In this document: positions 55,581 to 64,000 of the stretch, piece after piece | Numbering within the stretch: the first letter of the stretch is position 1 | Layout: each line of letters opens with the position of its first letter | DNA from: Forficula auricularia | Taxonomy: Eukaryota; Arthropoda; Insecta; Dermaptera; Forficulidae | Length of the DNA stretch: 64,000 nucleotides | Assembly: GCA_024734495.1 (NCBI GenBank) | Contig: JALMQS010000061.1 | Location: 9,280,286 to 9,344,285, forward strand | Reading direction: 5' to 3' | The notes under the pieces: model-generated | Database searches by the model: none | Seen by the model: the letters and a program-made list of their open reading frames with translations, nothing else | What the model was told of the DNA's origin: nothing | Translations under genes and position numbers: made by a program

Positions 55581-56613
55581 GCCATTGGTGCGGACATCTG
55601 TAGACATTTTTCAGGGTGAGATTCGAATAAATAATTACGTTAATATTTTTCTGTATTTTTCTTTTTAAATTTTTTTCAAAAATATTTACAATTCTCTAGA
55701 CACATATGACAAAATACTAGCCACTACTCACAAAATTAATGAACATTTTTCACTCGATCTCAGGAGGTCCATTTGTGACCCCCTCTGCGGAAAGCCATAG
55801 CCATTGAGTTCCTAGTAAAGAAATAAACTCTAACTATTCTTCTTCACTGAACTGAAATAAATGGGATGCTTGCAACAGGACCGGTGGAATGTTGAAGCTT
55901 TAAATAGGATAAATCAAATTCTAGCACAAAGGCTTGAAACGAAAATAAATTCGAGCAAAGGAAGTTTTTAAAATATATGAAAAAACGGCCAAGTGCGAGT
56001 CTGACATTTATACTGCATTTATCTGCAAAATACGTGAGATTTCAAATACGTTCTTATTTGTCCTTGATAAGGTGAGAATCAAAAATAACGTATTTGTAGC
56101 TCGTGTTCAATAATAATTATAATTAATTTTTGTGATTTAAACAATATTTTAACCCTTAATAATGCTATTCACAAAAAACTAGCAAAATATGTTATCTAAT
56201 CCACGATACACATAGACCTCTTTATACCATAATCTAATTAATGTTTTTACAATATGTTCAAATTTAAAAGAGTGAAAAATAAAAAATAAAATTTGAGGAA
56301 AAAGTTTAATGACTCGTTACTCTGTGAATTAATAATTATAAATGAAAATGATTAATATTTTCGTACCTAGAGTCCAAAAGCCTTTCATAACTATTTGAAA
56401 TTACAGAATGTTTTTTAAAATATTGTATATATTTATGTTCAATTGGTTGATTAATTAATAACAAATTAACGTTTCGCTGGCTTCGGATAAGAAAATAACA
56501 TAGAAAATCGAGTGTTCAAATTTTCGCCATTGACTACCCAAAAAAAAAAAAAAAAAAACGCTTCGTGACAACATCTAAATTTAATTAGACTCTTTTTGTC
56601 TCTTATTTTATTA
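55581..56613. other. AT-rich spacer, nothing recognised
   Basis: Contains a poly(A) run at 56541-56559. No gene. Confidence 0.4.
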
Positions 56614-58076
56614 TAAGTGCCCGAATCACCGAGCGATGCTCGGTAACTTTTTGCCTCTAAATTGCTTAAGTTTCAAATTTCAAGGCTCTGCGACTTACCG
56701 AAGACGATAAATGAATGAGTAAAATATTTATTTTACGACACTGCTAATTTACACCCCCTTCCTTTATTCCAATCGGATTAAAATCTATACACGACTAATA
56801 ACTCATGACACTTGATAAGTATACCAGTTAAAAACAAAAATCGTTAGTGGCGTTTTTGAGAAAAAAAAACGAAAAATCTTTCATATAAATGTCTACTTCC
56901 GGTGTTCCGATTTAAACCAAAAGCTTGTGCCTCTTCTAGCCCATATCGAGCTTAAGTTTCGAATTCTGTAGCTCTGAGATTTATGGATGCGAAACGCAGG
57001 GGGCTATATGCTTACGTACGTATACATCAACTTCTATTTTAGCCAAAATCTTGTGGTACTTCTTGTAGCCTCTAGATAGCTTAAGTTCCAAATTTCAAGG
57101 CTCTGCGTCCACTATATCCTTAGTGAATATTGACTACGTCACTGCCTGAGAAACACGGTCTTCTTCCCTCTGCCATACCTCCTTTTATACCCGTCAATGG
57201 TAATCTATTCTTAGTTATCTTCCAAGAAATCGATAATGAGCTCAAGATAAAAGTCTAATGACCTCAAAAGATTAGACTTTGCCCTGAGCTCATTATCGAT
57301 TTCTCGAAGAAAACTAAGAATAGATTACTATTGAGGGGTATAAAATGAGGCATGGCAGAGTGAAGAAGACCGTGTTTCTCAGGCAGTGACGTAGTCAATA
57401 TCCACTAAGGATACTGGACTATTGATTTGTGCACACCATTTGGCTTTCACTTACCTCCACTAATTATTCGAATCGTGTTTAGTGAATACCATTTGATTTT
57501 CACTTACTTCTACTAATTATTTACTCGTGTTTAGTGAATACTAAGGATTTTATATTTATAGATATATAGGTTTTTAACTTCTAATTCGGACTTCTCTATA
57601 TCAAATTCAGGATATTAAAAATCAATTCAACTTCCGGTGTTCCGATTTCAATCAAAAGCTTGCTGTAGCTCTTCTAGCCTATATCGAGCTTAAGTTTCGA
57701 ATTTCGTAGCTCTGAGACTTATGGTTGCGAAACGCAGTGGGGTTACATTCTTACGTACGTAAACATCAACTTCCGGTACTTCTATTTTAGCCAAAATCTT
57801 CTGGTACTTCTTGTAGCCTCTAGATAGCTTAAGTTTCAAATTTCAAGGCTCTGCGACTTACTGAAGACAAGATATGAAAGATTAAAATATTTATTTTGCT
57901 ACATGACTAATTTACAGCCCCTTCCTTTATTTCAATCGGATTCAAAATTTGACACAACTAATAATTCATGATACTTGATAAGTACACCAATTTTTAGAGA
58001 AATCTTTAGAGCCGTTTTTGGGAACCCGATTGGATATATATATATATACAAGAATTGCTCATTTAATAATATAAGA
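56614..58076 (-). mobile_element. Helitron, copy 3 (1463 bp), with duplicated body and inserted palindrome
   Basis: Minus-strand 5' end A/TCTTATATTATTAAATGAGC and 3' hairpin ACCGAGC-ATC-GCTCGGT then CTTA before T. The block with TTCAAGGCTCTGCG occurs three times, and CTTCCGGTGTTCCGATTT twice, so the body is partly duplicated. A long palindrome occupies 57110-57416. Confidence 0.75.
57110..57416. repeat. Long palindrome, ~145-bp arms
   Basis: The arms run from TGACTACGTCACTGCCTGAG to its complement at the far side and meet around GTCTAATGACCTCAAAAGATTAGAC (a ~9-nt loop). Pairing is near perfect. A second copy is at 63050-63345 in the opposite context orientation. Outer ends TCCACTATATCCTTAGTG and complement look like the ends of a palindromic MITE. 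Confidence 0.85.
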
Positions 58077-58139
58077 TAAGATAAGATAAGATGAAATAAT
58101 AAAAAAGTGATTTTGAGAATTTTCCATTGAATATAATTC

Positions 58140-58296
58140 GGAGGAATTTGGCCCGCCAAGAAGGTGGAGTAAGCTTCTAGCACTTCATCAAGTTCCAAAA
58201 ATCAGTTTAAAATTCTGGTTCTCCGATTTTAAGCTGATAAGAACAGAGAAAAAAAATAGAGAATTTTGATCTTAGCCAAAAGGCCGAGAAGTGGAT
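58140..58296 (-). pseudogene. U2: U2 snRNA pseudogene
   Basis: U2 snRNA base-pairs with the intron branch site in the spliceosome. On the minus strand CTTCTCGGCCTTTTGGCTAA then GATCAA is the nearly invariant 5' end of U2. CTGTTCTTATCAGCTT follows, but the branch-point-recognition GTAGTA is replaced by a T-rich stretch. Stem IIa/b is shortened and changed. TTTTAAACTGATTTTTGG retains the Sm site, followed by GAAGTGCTAG and CTTACTCCACC that match the stem III region of insect-type U2. The 3' end decays. Loss of the branch-recognition sequence makes function very unlikely. Confidence 0.85.
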
Positions 58297-58348
58297 TCTT
58301 CGAGCTGGCATATATATATATATATATATGTTCATTGAGGTTTCCGCG

Positions 58349-58483
58349 GATGGGTTTTATGTCATTAGAGATTTTTCAGGTTTCTACGCGTGGATTTGAG
58401 AGTTTTTCTCTCAAACTCTCAAACCCACGCGGAGAAACCCGAAAAATTTCTAATGACACATATATATATAAAACCCACAAACT
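58349..58483. repeat. Imperfect palindrome with ~55-bp arms
   Basis: GTCATTAGAGATTTTTCAGG...TTTGAGAGTTT pairs with AAACTCTCAAACCC...TTTCTAATGAC; centre near 58407. Flanked by (AT)n at 58311-58330 and 58460-58470. Confidence 0.75.
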
Positions 58484-58721
58484 ATTCATTGACTAAAAGA
58501 ATTCAAAATAATTGAAGGAAAAAGTAAAATTTTTTCAAGACTCTGTACGCTGTTTGCAATTTTAGGAAATTAATTATTTTAAATTACAAATATCTAATTC
58601 TTTATTATTTAGAATTAATATTTTCTTACCTATAATATAAATTTACAATCTACGCTCGCCAGTTAAGTCACAACAAATATATGTTTTTTTACATTTTTGT
58701 CTAAATTTTAATGAAATCAGG

Positions 58722-58860
58722 TAATTAAAGAACTCGGGCTCAATTTCCGAAGGGGTGAAAACAACCTTATATATGTATATGGTATACAAAAATAATACAT
58801 TCCTTCTCCAGATGACAACCTCTTGTGATTTTCTTACAAATTTACAGTTTACTTCTATTA
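58722..58860 (+). mobile_element. tRNA-derived SINE (family 1), 3' part
   Basis: AACTCGGGCTCAATTTCCGAA (decayed B box), AAACAACCTTATATATG and ACAACCTCTTGTGATTTTC in the same order as 47400-47600. A-box half is missing. Confidence 0.6.
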
Positions 58861-59018
58861 ACAATTTTAACTATCCAAATTCTTTAATTAATTGAATATT
58901 CTCTCTATATATAGTATAATAACGAGTGTCCATTTAGTACAAGTGCAATAGTCAAAAGGCCGTTCCTAGAATAATAGAAATTAAGAAATTAACTTCTACT
59001 AGTCTAAAACAGTTCTGG

Positions 59019-59881
59019 GCAATTCTACGGTAACTATGGTCCCACGCGATGGATTATAGTACTCACCAAAATAAGACGAAAATGGAGAATACCATTTTTC
59101 GAGATTTATTCGCTTAGTTTTCGAGATAATCAGTTTAAAAAATACTTTTTTTTTATATTTACTTTTCTTTTATTTCTCAATTGTTTTTTTATAGAAACCA
59201 GGGAAACCGTAGTATCACGGGGGTTCCGTGTGGCGCAGCTACTGACGACGGATTCTTTTAGAAAATCAATTTTAATTAAAAAATAATAGTAAATGCCCAA
59301 AATAATTCGAATATGTAAAAGTCATTGCCGGTTCGGTTAAGATATATTCAGTTCGGCTCGGTTCGGCTTGTATATCTTCATTTCGGGCTCGTTTTTATGC
59401 GATTAGGTTGGCGTCAGCAACTTTTCAAAGTTTATTCGGGAACCTATTTTTTCATCTAAATGAACCGAGATGATGAATAGAACCGAACCTATGAAAAGTC
59501 CTAAAAGGAAAATTGTCAACGCCCTCTGGCGCTCACTTGAGACAATTTGAGACATCACAGTCCATTAACTCAATTTCAGTTCAAATTTGTAGTTTAAAAT
59601 TTTATTTTTACTTTCCGACTTATTCTGTCTAGTTCTAAAAAAATCCGTCGTCAGATAGCGGCGACACTCGGAACTCGTAATACTACGGTTTCCATAGTTT
59701 CTATAAAAAAGAAACAATTGAAAAATAAAATAAAATAAATACAAAAAAAAAGTATTTTTCAAACTCAATATCTTGAAAACTAAGCAAAATCTCAAAAAAT
59801 TGTATTCTTCATTTTCGTCTTATTTTGGTGAGCACTATAAGAATCCACCGTCAAATCGCGGCGCCACAGTTACCATAGAAT
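59019..59881. mobile_element. MULE-like element with ~240-bp terminal inverted repeats
   Basis: ATTCTACGGTAACTATGG at the left matches the complement of ATTCTATGGTAACTGTGG at the right. Similarity extends through CACCAAAATAAGACGAAAATG and CTGACGACGGATT, about 240 bp per side. CAGTTCTGG occurs at 59010-59018 and 59882-59890, a 9-bp direct repeat. Long TIRs with a 9-bp duplication point to Mutator-like elements; the ~370-bp middle has no coding capacity. Confidence 0.65.
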
Positions 59882-60104
59882 CAGTTCTGGACTTGTATTT
59901 GTCTAAAACAGGTCGGGACTTGCATTTGGAATCCTTGTCTTAGCGCTTAGCTGCTATAAAAGAAGAGGGGTCATTCTAACCGTTCCCTTTTTAGACAATA
60001 TCCTCTATTAAATACTTTTATTTAAATTTTATTTCATTTGATTTAATACTAGAGGAACAACCATTCTACGTTGCATTTTAAAGTTTTGGATAGGAATTAC
60101 CCTA

Positions 60105-60190
60105 GAGCCCCCCGTGGACCGGGGTTAGAATTGGCTCACAGTATCCCCTGTTTGTCAAAGAGACGACTAAAAGGAGTTGATTATTCGATT
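60105..60190 (+). mobile_element. Widespread arthropod repeat fragment
   Basis: GTGGACCGGGGTTAGAATTG, CTCACAGTATCCCCTG and AGACGACTAAAAGGAG recall a repeat block (TTAGAAT.. GTATCCC.TG .. GGCGACTAAAAGG) frequent in arthropod genomes. Family naming is from memory. Confidence 0.4.
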
Positions 60191-60807
60191 GAATCTCTCA
60201 CCTCTTAAAAAAACACACATGTTATTAGAGATCTCAAGAAAATGTTGCACAGAGGGAGGAGGATATCGCTTAAATGACCCTTTCTACGAAAAACTAACCT
60301 ATTGTAATAGTAAGCTGGTCAGTGGTCACTTTAATTGAAAAGTTTGAAATCCACTGGCTTTCAGCTTTCTATCCCAATCCTTCTCTGTTTTTCAACTCAT
60401 CATAATTAAACTCTTTATTAAATTCACATTTTCTTTCATTTTTTTATTTAAACATTTTCCGAGGTTTTATCTTATATTAATTTAAGAGCATATTTTTTTC
60501 TAATAAAATATGTAAGATTTCTGGAGAATTAACATAATAGAAATTATTTTCATTGCTTAAATATGTTTCTAATTATTTACCAATTTGGCCACTATAAAAT
60601 TAGTAGATGGCAGCACTTGATGGCAACGCCTGTATTTAGACAACCTTATTAGACGAAAAATTGCATTTTTCAGGGTTTGATTAAAGACGTCAGCTGCCAG
60701 TCAGCTACGATCGTTTATGTAGCTAGCTTGCTATAAAAACAAAACTAATTTTCTATATCCAATCGGATAATTAAGCCATAAGAAATAACAGATAAAATAT
60801 TTCTAAT

Positions 60808-60862
60808 TAAAAAGACTGATGATGAAGGCCAAACCTTCGAAACTCTAGTCTCTAACAAATAA
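60808..60862 (+). ncRNA. Hammerhead ribozyme, core complete
   Basis: CTGATGA (60816-60822), T, GAAGG/CCTTC stem II with CCAAA loop, GAAAC-TCTA-GTC (60839-60850), then TCT. AGA immediately upstream pairs with TCT after the cleavage site (stem I), and AATT blocks further out can extend it. Every invariant core base is present. No PLE ORF is adjacent, but the upstream flank is shared with the motif at 52876. Confidence 0.75.
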
Positions 60863-62225
60863 TTTAATGCTATGTATTGAATTGTTTTTGATCATTACTG
60901 TGTTTAAACATTTCTGAAACGTGGAGAAAAATCATTATCAACCATGATTTCTTTTCTATCTACATACTTATGTTTGTCTCTAGATTCTATCCCAAAATGA
61001 CCATTCGATTCAAATATTACTACCATTTTTGATTTTGGGGAAAAAATACATATATTTTGAAAATTTCAAATTTGTGGCTTCTTGATTATTTTACAGTTAC
61101 AGACTGACGCACAGTCAGGCAGACCGACAGACATTGTAGTTACCATACACTAATAGGGTTCCCTAAAACACTAAGCGAGACACATGATAGATATAGAATT
61201 TAATAAGAGTTGAGAGAAATTTTATCTGGTAAATAAAATAAATTTAGGACTAGTGAAGTCAAAATTTGGTACATCTATGCGACTTTTAGTTATTTGGCAA
61301 TTATTTTTAAAAAGAACAATGTGAAGTAGGAAGTTATGCACAAAGGTCCAGCTTATTTCGGGTGTCAAATTTTAGTCAGTTAAAGAGCCGATAATTAAAC
61401 TAGAAATAAATTTTTTTCCATTTTTCATCAGGAAGTTCTGAAGCTAGAAAATCGAATATTTTTTTATTTTTGAAATACAATCATATAAATATCTATTGTC
61501 AATCTCATGCTCTCCTGACTTCGTTCTTGAGTATTTTATAAATCTGATAATAAAACGCGAAATCGAAATGATGGTGGCTGATTGTGTTTATATTGGCCTA
61601 ATTCTACTTAAACCAGCTTTGCCAGAAACCCAATTCCTAGTGGAAATAAATGACTGTTATTCCCACTATATCATTAGAATTTCACTAGAATGTAATCAAC
61701 TCGACTGGATTTGGGTCGATTGTAATAAGCCATACGGTGTCACCCACCCAACAACTATTGAAACTATGTGTTGCTTAACTACTTATAAGATCGAGATTTC
61801 AAAATTCCTTTTTCTGGTTGAATACGATTAATTGTATTAAAATTACGATGTAGGAGAGACTATGAGTGGCCATTTTTAGATGATTTTCGTACTAATTTAT
61901 TTTCAATCAAGTAATTGAATTGGAACTCTTAAAATTATTGCATTGTCTCCTTACGAATAACAAATAAGAACGAATTTGATATCTTAAGGAGGTCCTTTCG
62001 CCGCCTATGTTAAATAAAAAATATTAGATTATAACTATAACTTAATTTTTTATAATATGTTTAAGTTTCTATCTATGCTTTGGAGAAATTTTTCAATCGC
62101 ACATTAGCAGAGCAAAATTTTAATGAAAATAAAATTTTTGAAAATGTAAAATAATTCTCTTAGAGACATATGGAAAATTAAGATCTTGACACATTCTCTT
62201 CAATTATTCTACTATTAGTTGATTA
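60863..62225. other. Spacer with one unassigned open frame
   Basis: 61496-61831 (+) is open for 111 codons, with Cys-containing segments and a terminal KFLFLVEYD, but no ATG at the beginning and no recognised domain. It could be a terminal exon or chance. 61090-61160 has short inverted motifs of a repeat end. Confidence 0.3.
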
Positions 62226-62375
62226 CGAGGGGTGAACCGCGACCTAAAGTTGTGTACACCTATTTTCCCTTTCATTTCCAAGTAGAAGACAATAGATTAT
62301 CTAATGAATTCCAAAGTAATTCCAAATAATTCCAAAAACGGTCTACACCTAATTTCAATCGCGGTTCACCCCTCG
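62226..62375. mobile_element. hAT-type MITE, 150 bp, perfect 8-bp duplication
   Basis: Termini CGAGGGGTGAACCGCGACC and complement; GTTGATTA at 62218-62225 and 62376-62383. Intact version of the MITE at 8229-8871. Confidence 0.9.
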
Positions 62376-62494
62376 GTTGATTATATAAAGTTATAAAAAA
62401 ATAAAAATTAGCTTTTTGAAACATGCAGGTTTCTTTTTTTGCAATGATTTCGCTAAAAATTGGTGTAATTAGTGTCTCATGAGCTATTAGTGGT

Positions 62495-63690
62495 ATATAA
62501 TTTTTAATCCGATTGAAATAAAGGAAGGGGGTGTAAATTAGTCATTTCGCAAAATAAATATTTTAATCGTTCATATCTCGTCTTTGGTAAGTCGCAGAGC
62601 CTTGAAATTTGAAACATAAACTGTCTAGAGGCTACAAGAAGTACCACAAGATTTTGGCTAAAATAGAAGTACCGTTTACGTACTTAAGAAGAAGTTGATG
62701 TTTACGCAGGTAAGAATGTAACCCCACTGTGTTTCGCAACCATAAGTCTCAGAGCTACGAAATTCGAAACTTAAGCTCGATATAGGCTAGAAGAGCTACA
62801 GCAAGCTTTTGCTTGAAATCGGAACACCGGAAGTTGAATTGATTTTTAATATCCTGAATTTGATATGGAAAAGTCCGAATTAGAAGTTAAAAACCTATAT
62901 ATCTATAAATATAAAATCCTTAGTATTCACTAAACACGACTAAATAATTAGTAGAAGTAAGTGAAAATCAAATGGTATTCACTAAACACGATTCGAATAA
63001 TTAGTGGAGGTAAGTGAAAACCAAATGGTGTGCACAAATCAATAGTCCAGTGGATATTGACTACGTCACTGCCTGAGAAACATGGTCTTCTTCCCTCTGC
63101 CATACCTCATTTTATACCCCTCAATGGTAATCTATTCTTAGTTTTCTTCCGAGAAATCCCTAATGAGCTCAGGGCAAAGTCTAATCTTTTGAGGTCATTA
63201 GACTTTTATCTTGAGCTCATTATCGATTTCTTGGAAGATAACTAAGAATAGATTACCATTGAGGGGTATAAAAGGAGGTATGGCAGAGGGAAGAAGACCG
63301 TGTTTCTCAGGCAGTGACGTAGTCAATATTCACTAAGGATATAGTGGACTAGTGAGTTGTGCACACATTTGACTCACTACCTCCACTAATTGTTTATCGT
63401 GTTTAGTGATACTCACTACTCAATTATTTAGTCGTGTTTAGTGAATACCATATGACTTTCACTTACTTCTACTAATTATTTAGTCGTGTTTAGTGAATAC
63501 CATATGACTTTCACTTACTTCTACTAATTATTTAGTCGTGTTTAGTGAATACCATATGACTTTCACTTACCTAACTAATTAAATTGGTGTACTTATCAAG
63601 TGTCATGAGTTATTAATCGTGTATAGATTTTAATCTGATTGAAATAAAGGAAGGGGTGTAAATTAGGAGTGTCGTAAAATAAATATTTTA
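62495..63690. repeat. Rearranged Helitron body with second palindrome copy and 53-bp minisatellite
   Basis: 62495-63045 is the reverse complement of 57420-57960. 63050-63345 is the second copy of the palindrome. 63430-63580 holds about three 53-bp units (TAGTCGTGTTTAGTGAATAC...). 63585-63690 corresponds to the reverse complement of 56700-56820. Helitron termini are absent. Confidence 0.75.
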
Positions 63691-63692
63691 AT

Positions 63693-64000
63693 CGAATTGA
63701 AAGTTTTTTTGCCAGAGGCGTAAATTTATATATTGAAGGAGACAATAAGAGTGTGTCTTCTGCTGGAATTATAAATTTTATTTATAACGGGAACTATAAT
63801 TTCGAGGGCTTTGGCTTATTAATCAATCTATTACAAATGATTCACAGGAATTAATAAATGAATTTATTATTATCATATATTAATTCCTGTGAATCAATTT
63901 GTAATAGACTGATGAAGAGGGAAAAGCCCTCGGGGCTATGGTCTCGTTATAAATAAAATTTATAATTCCAGCAAGAAACACTCACTCTTATTGTCTCCTT
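63693..64000. mobile_element. PLE terminal segments, inverted pair, cut by the window edge
   Basis: GAAAGTTTTTTTGCCAG and TGTGTCTTCTGCTGGAATT at the left; the complement of the latter near the right end. Centre at about 63865 (ATTAATTCCTGTGAATCA and complement). Hammerhead relics face outward on both strands. Confidence 0.7.
63785..63955. ncRNA. Pair of decayed hammerhead motifs, head to head
   Basis: Minus (63845-63785): TTGATTAAT replaces CTGATGAA, GAAAT-TATA-GTT follows. Plus: CTGATGA (63909-63915), A, GAGGG/CCCTC stem II, then GGGGC-TATG-GTC, where GAAA has become GGGG. Both have lost essential core bases. Confidence 0.55.

Noticed and set aside
61496..61831. 111-codon frame as a host gene
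   Set aside because: Begins at TTG, has no upstream ATG or splice context that convinces, and no motif. Mentioned only within the spacer entry.

Overview
This is a eukaryotic, AT-rich, repeat-dominated window, most likely from an arthropod genome. The reasons are Tc1, mariner, hAT, Harbinger-, Helitron- and MULE-like DNA elements, jockey- and RTE-type non-LTR retroelements, a Penelope-like element (PLE), tRNA-derived SINEs and a U2 snRNA relic. No bacterial operon, rRNA gene, CRISPR array or complete host gene is visible. The species cannot be named from the sequence.

The only plausible host-gene material is near 7.2-8.2 kb on the + strand. Two consecutive exons there (7177-7385 and from 7473) have splice sites and matching phase and are followed by an AATAAA signal. 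A 552-bp hAT-type MITE has landed in the last sense codon of the second exon, so the reading frame now runs 38 codons further.

Layout. 0-5 kb: hAT MITE, an ~85-bp satellite, and a foldback carrying two opposed hammerhead-ribozyme motifs. 5-9 kb: Tc1 element with an intron-containing transposase, the host exons, two hAT MITEs (one hit by a jockey 3' end). 9-25 kb: SINE fragments, a TTAA-flanked MITE of each of two families, hAT MITEs, two short Helitrons, a non-LTR RT relic, and a dead mariner. 26-36 kb: SINE, a segmental duplication that supplies empty sites for a Helentron-like insertion and a Harbinger-like MITE, two related ~180-bp satellites flanking a long-TIR element that holds a second Helentron-like copy and a DUF4817-type remnant. 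36-39 kb: a three-level nest, a PLE with hammerhead inside a Harbinger-like element inside a SINE. 40-47 kb: a hAT relic packed with PLE, jockey and Tc1 fragments, a PLE terminal pair, an RTE element lacking its RT core, and another jockey fragment. 47-56 kb: head-to-head SINEs, a second TTAA MITE, a third Helentron-like copy, a 183-bp satellite. 56-64 kb: a Helitron with an inserted long palindrome, the U2 pseudogene, a MULE-like foldback, an intact-looking hammerhead motif, a hAT MITE, a second palindrome copy and a PLE terminal pair cut by the window edge.

The most interesting recurrent signal is a set of hammerhead-ribozyme cores (CUGANGA, a stem-II hairpin, GAAA, very short stem III), found about a dozen times on both strands in all states of decay. 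Many lie in PLE-derived sequence. The copies at 60816-60850 and 40914-40948 look complete. All assignments come from reading the sequence; no alignment, folding or database search was run.
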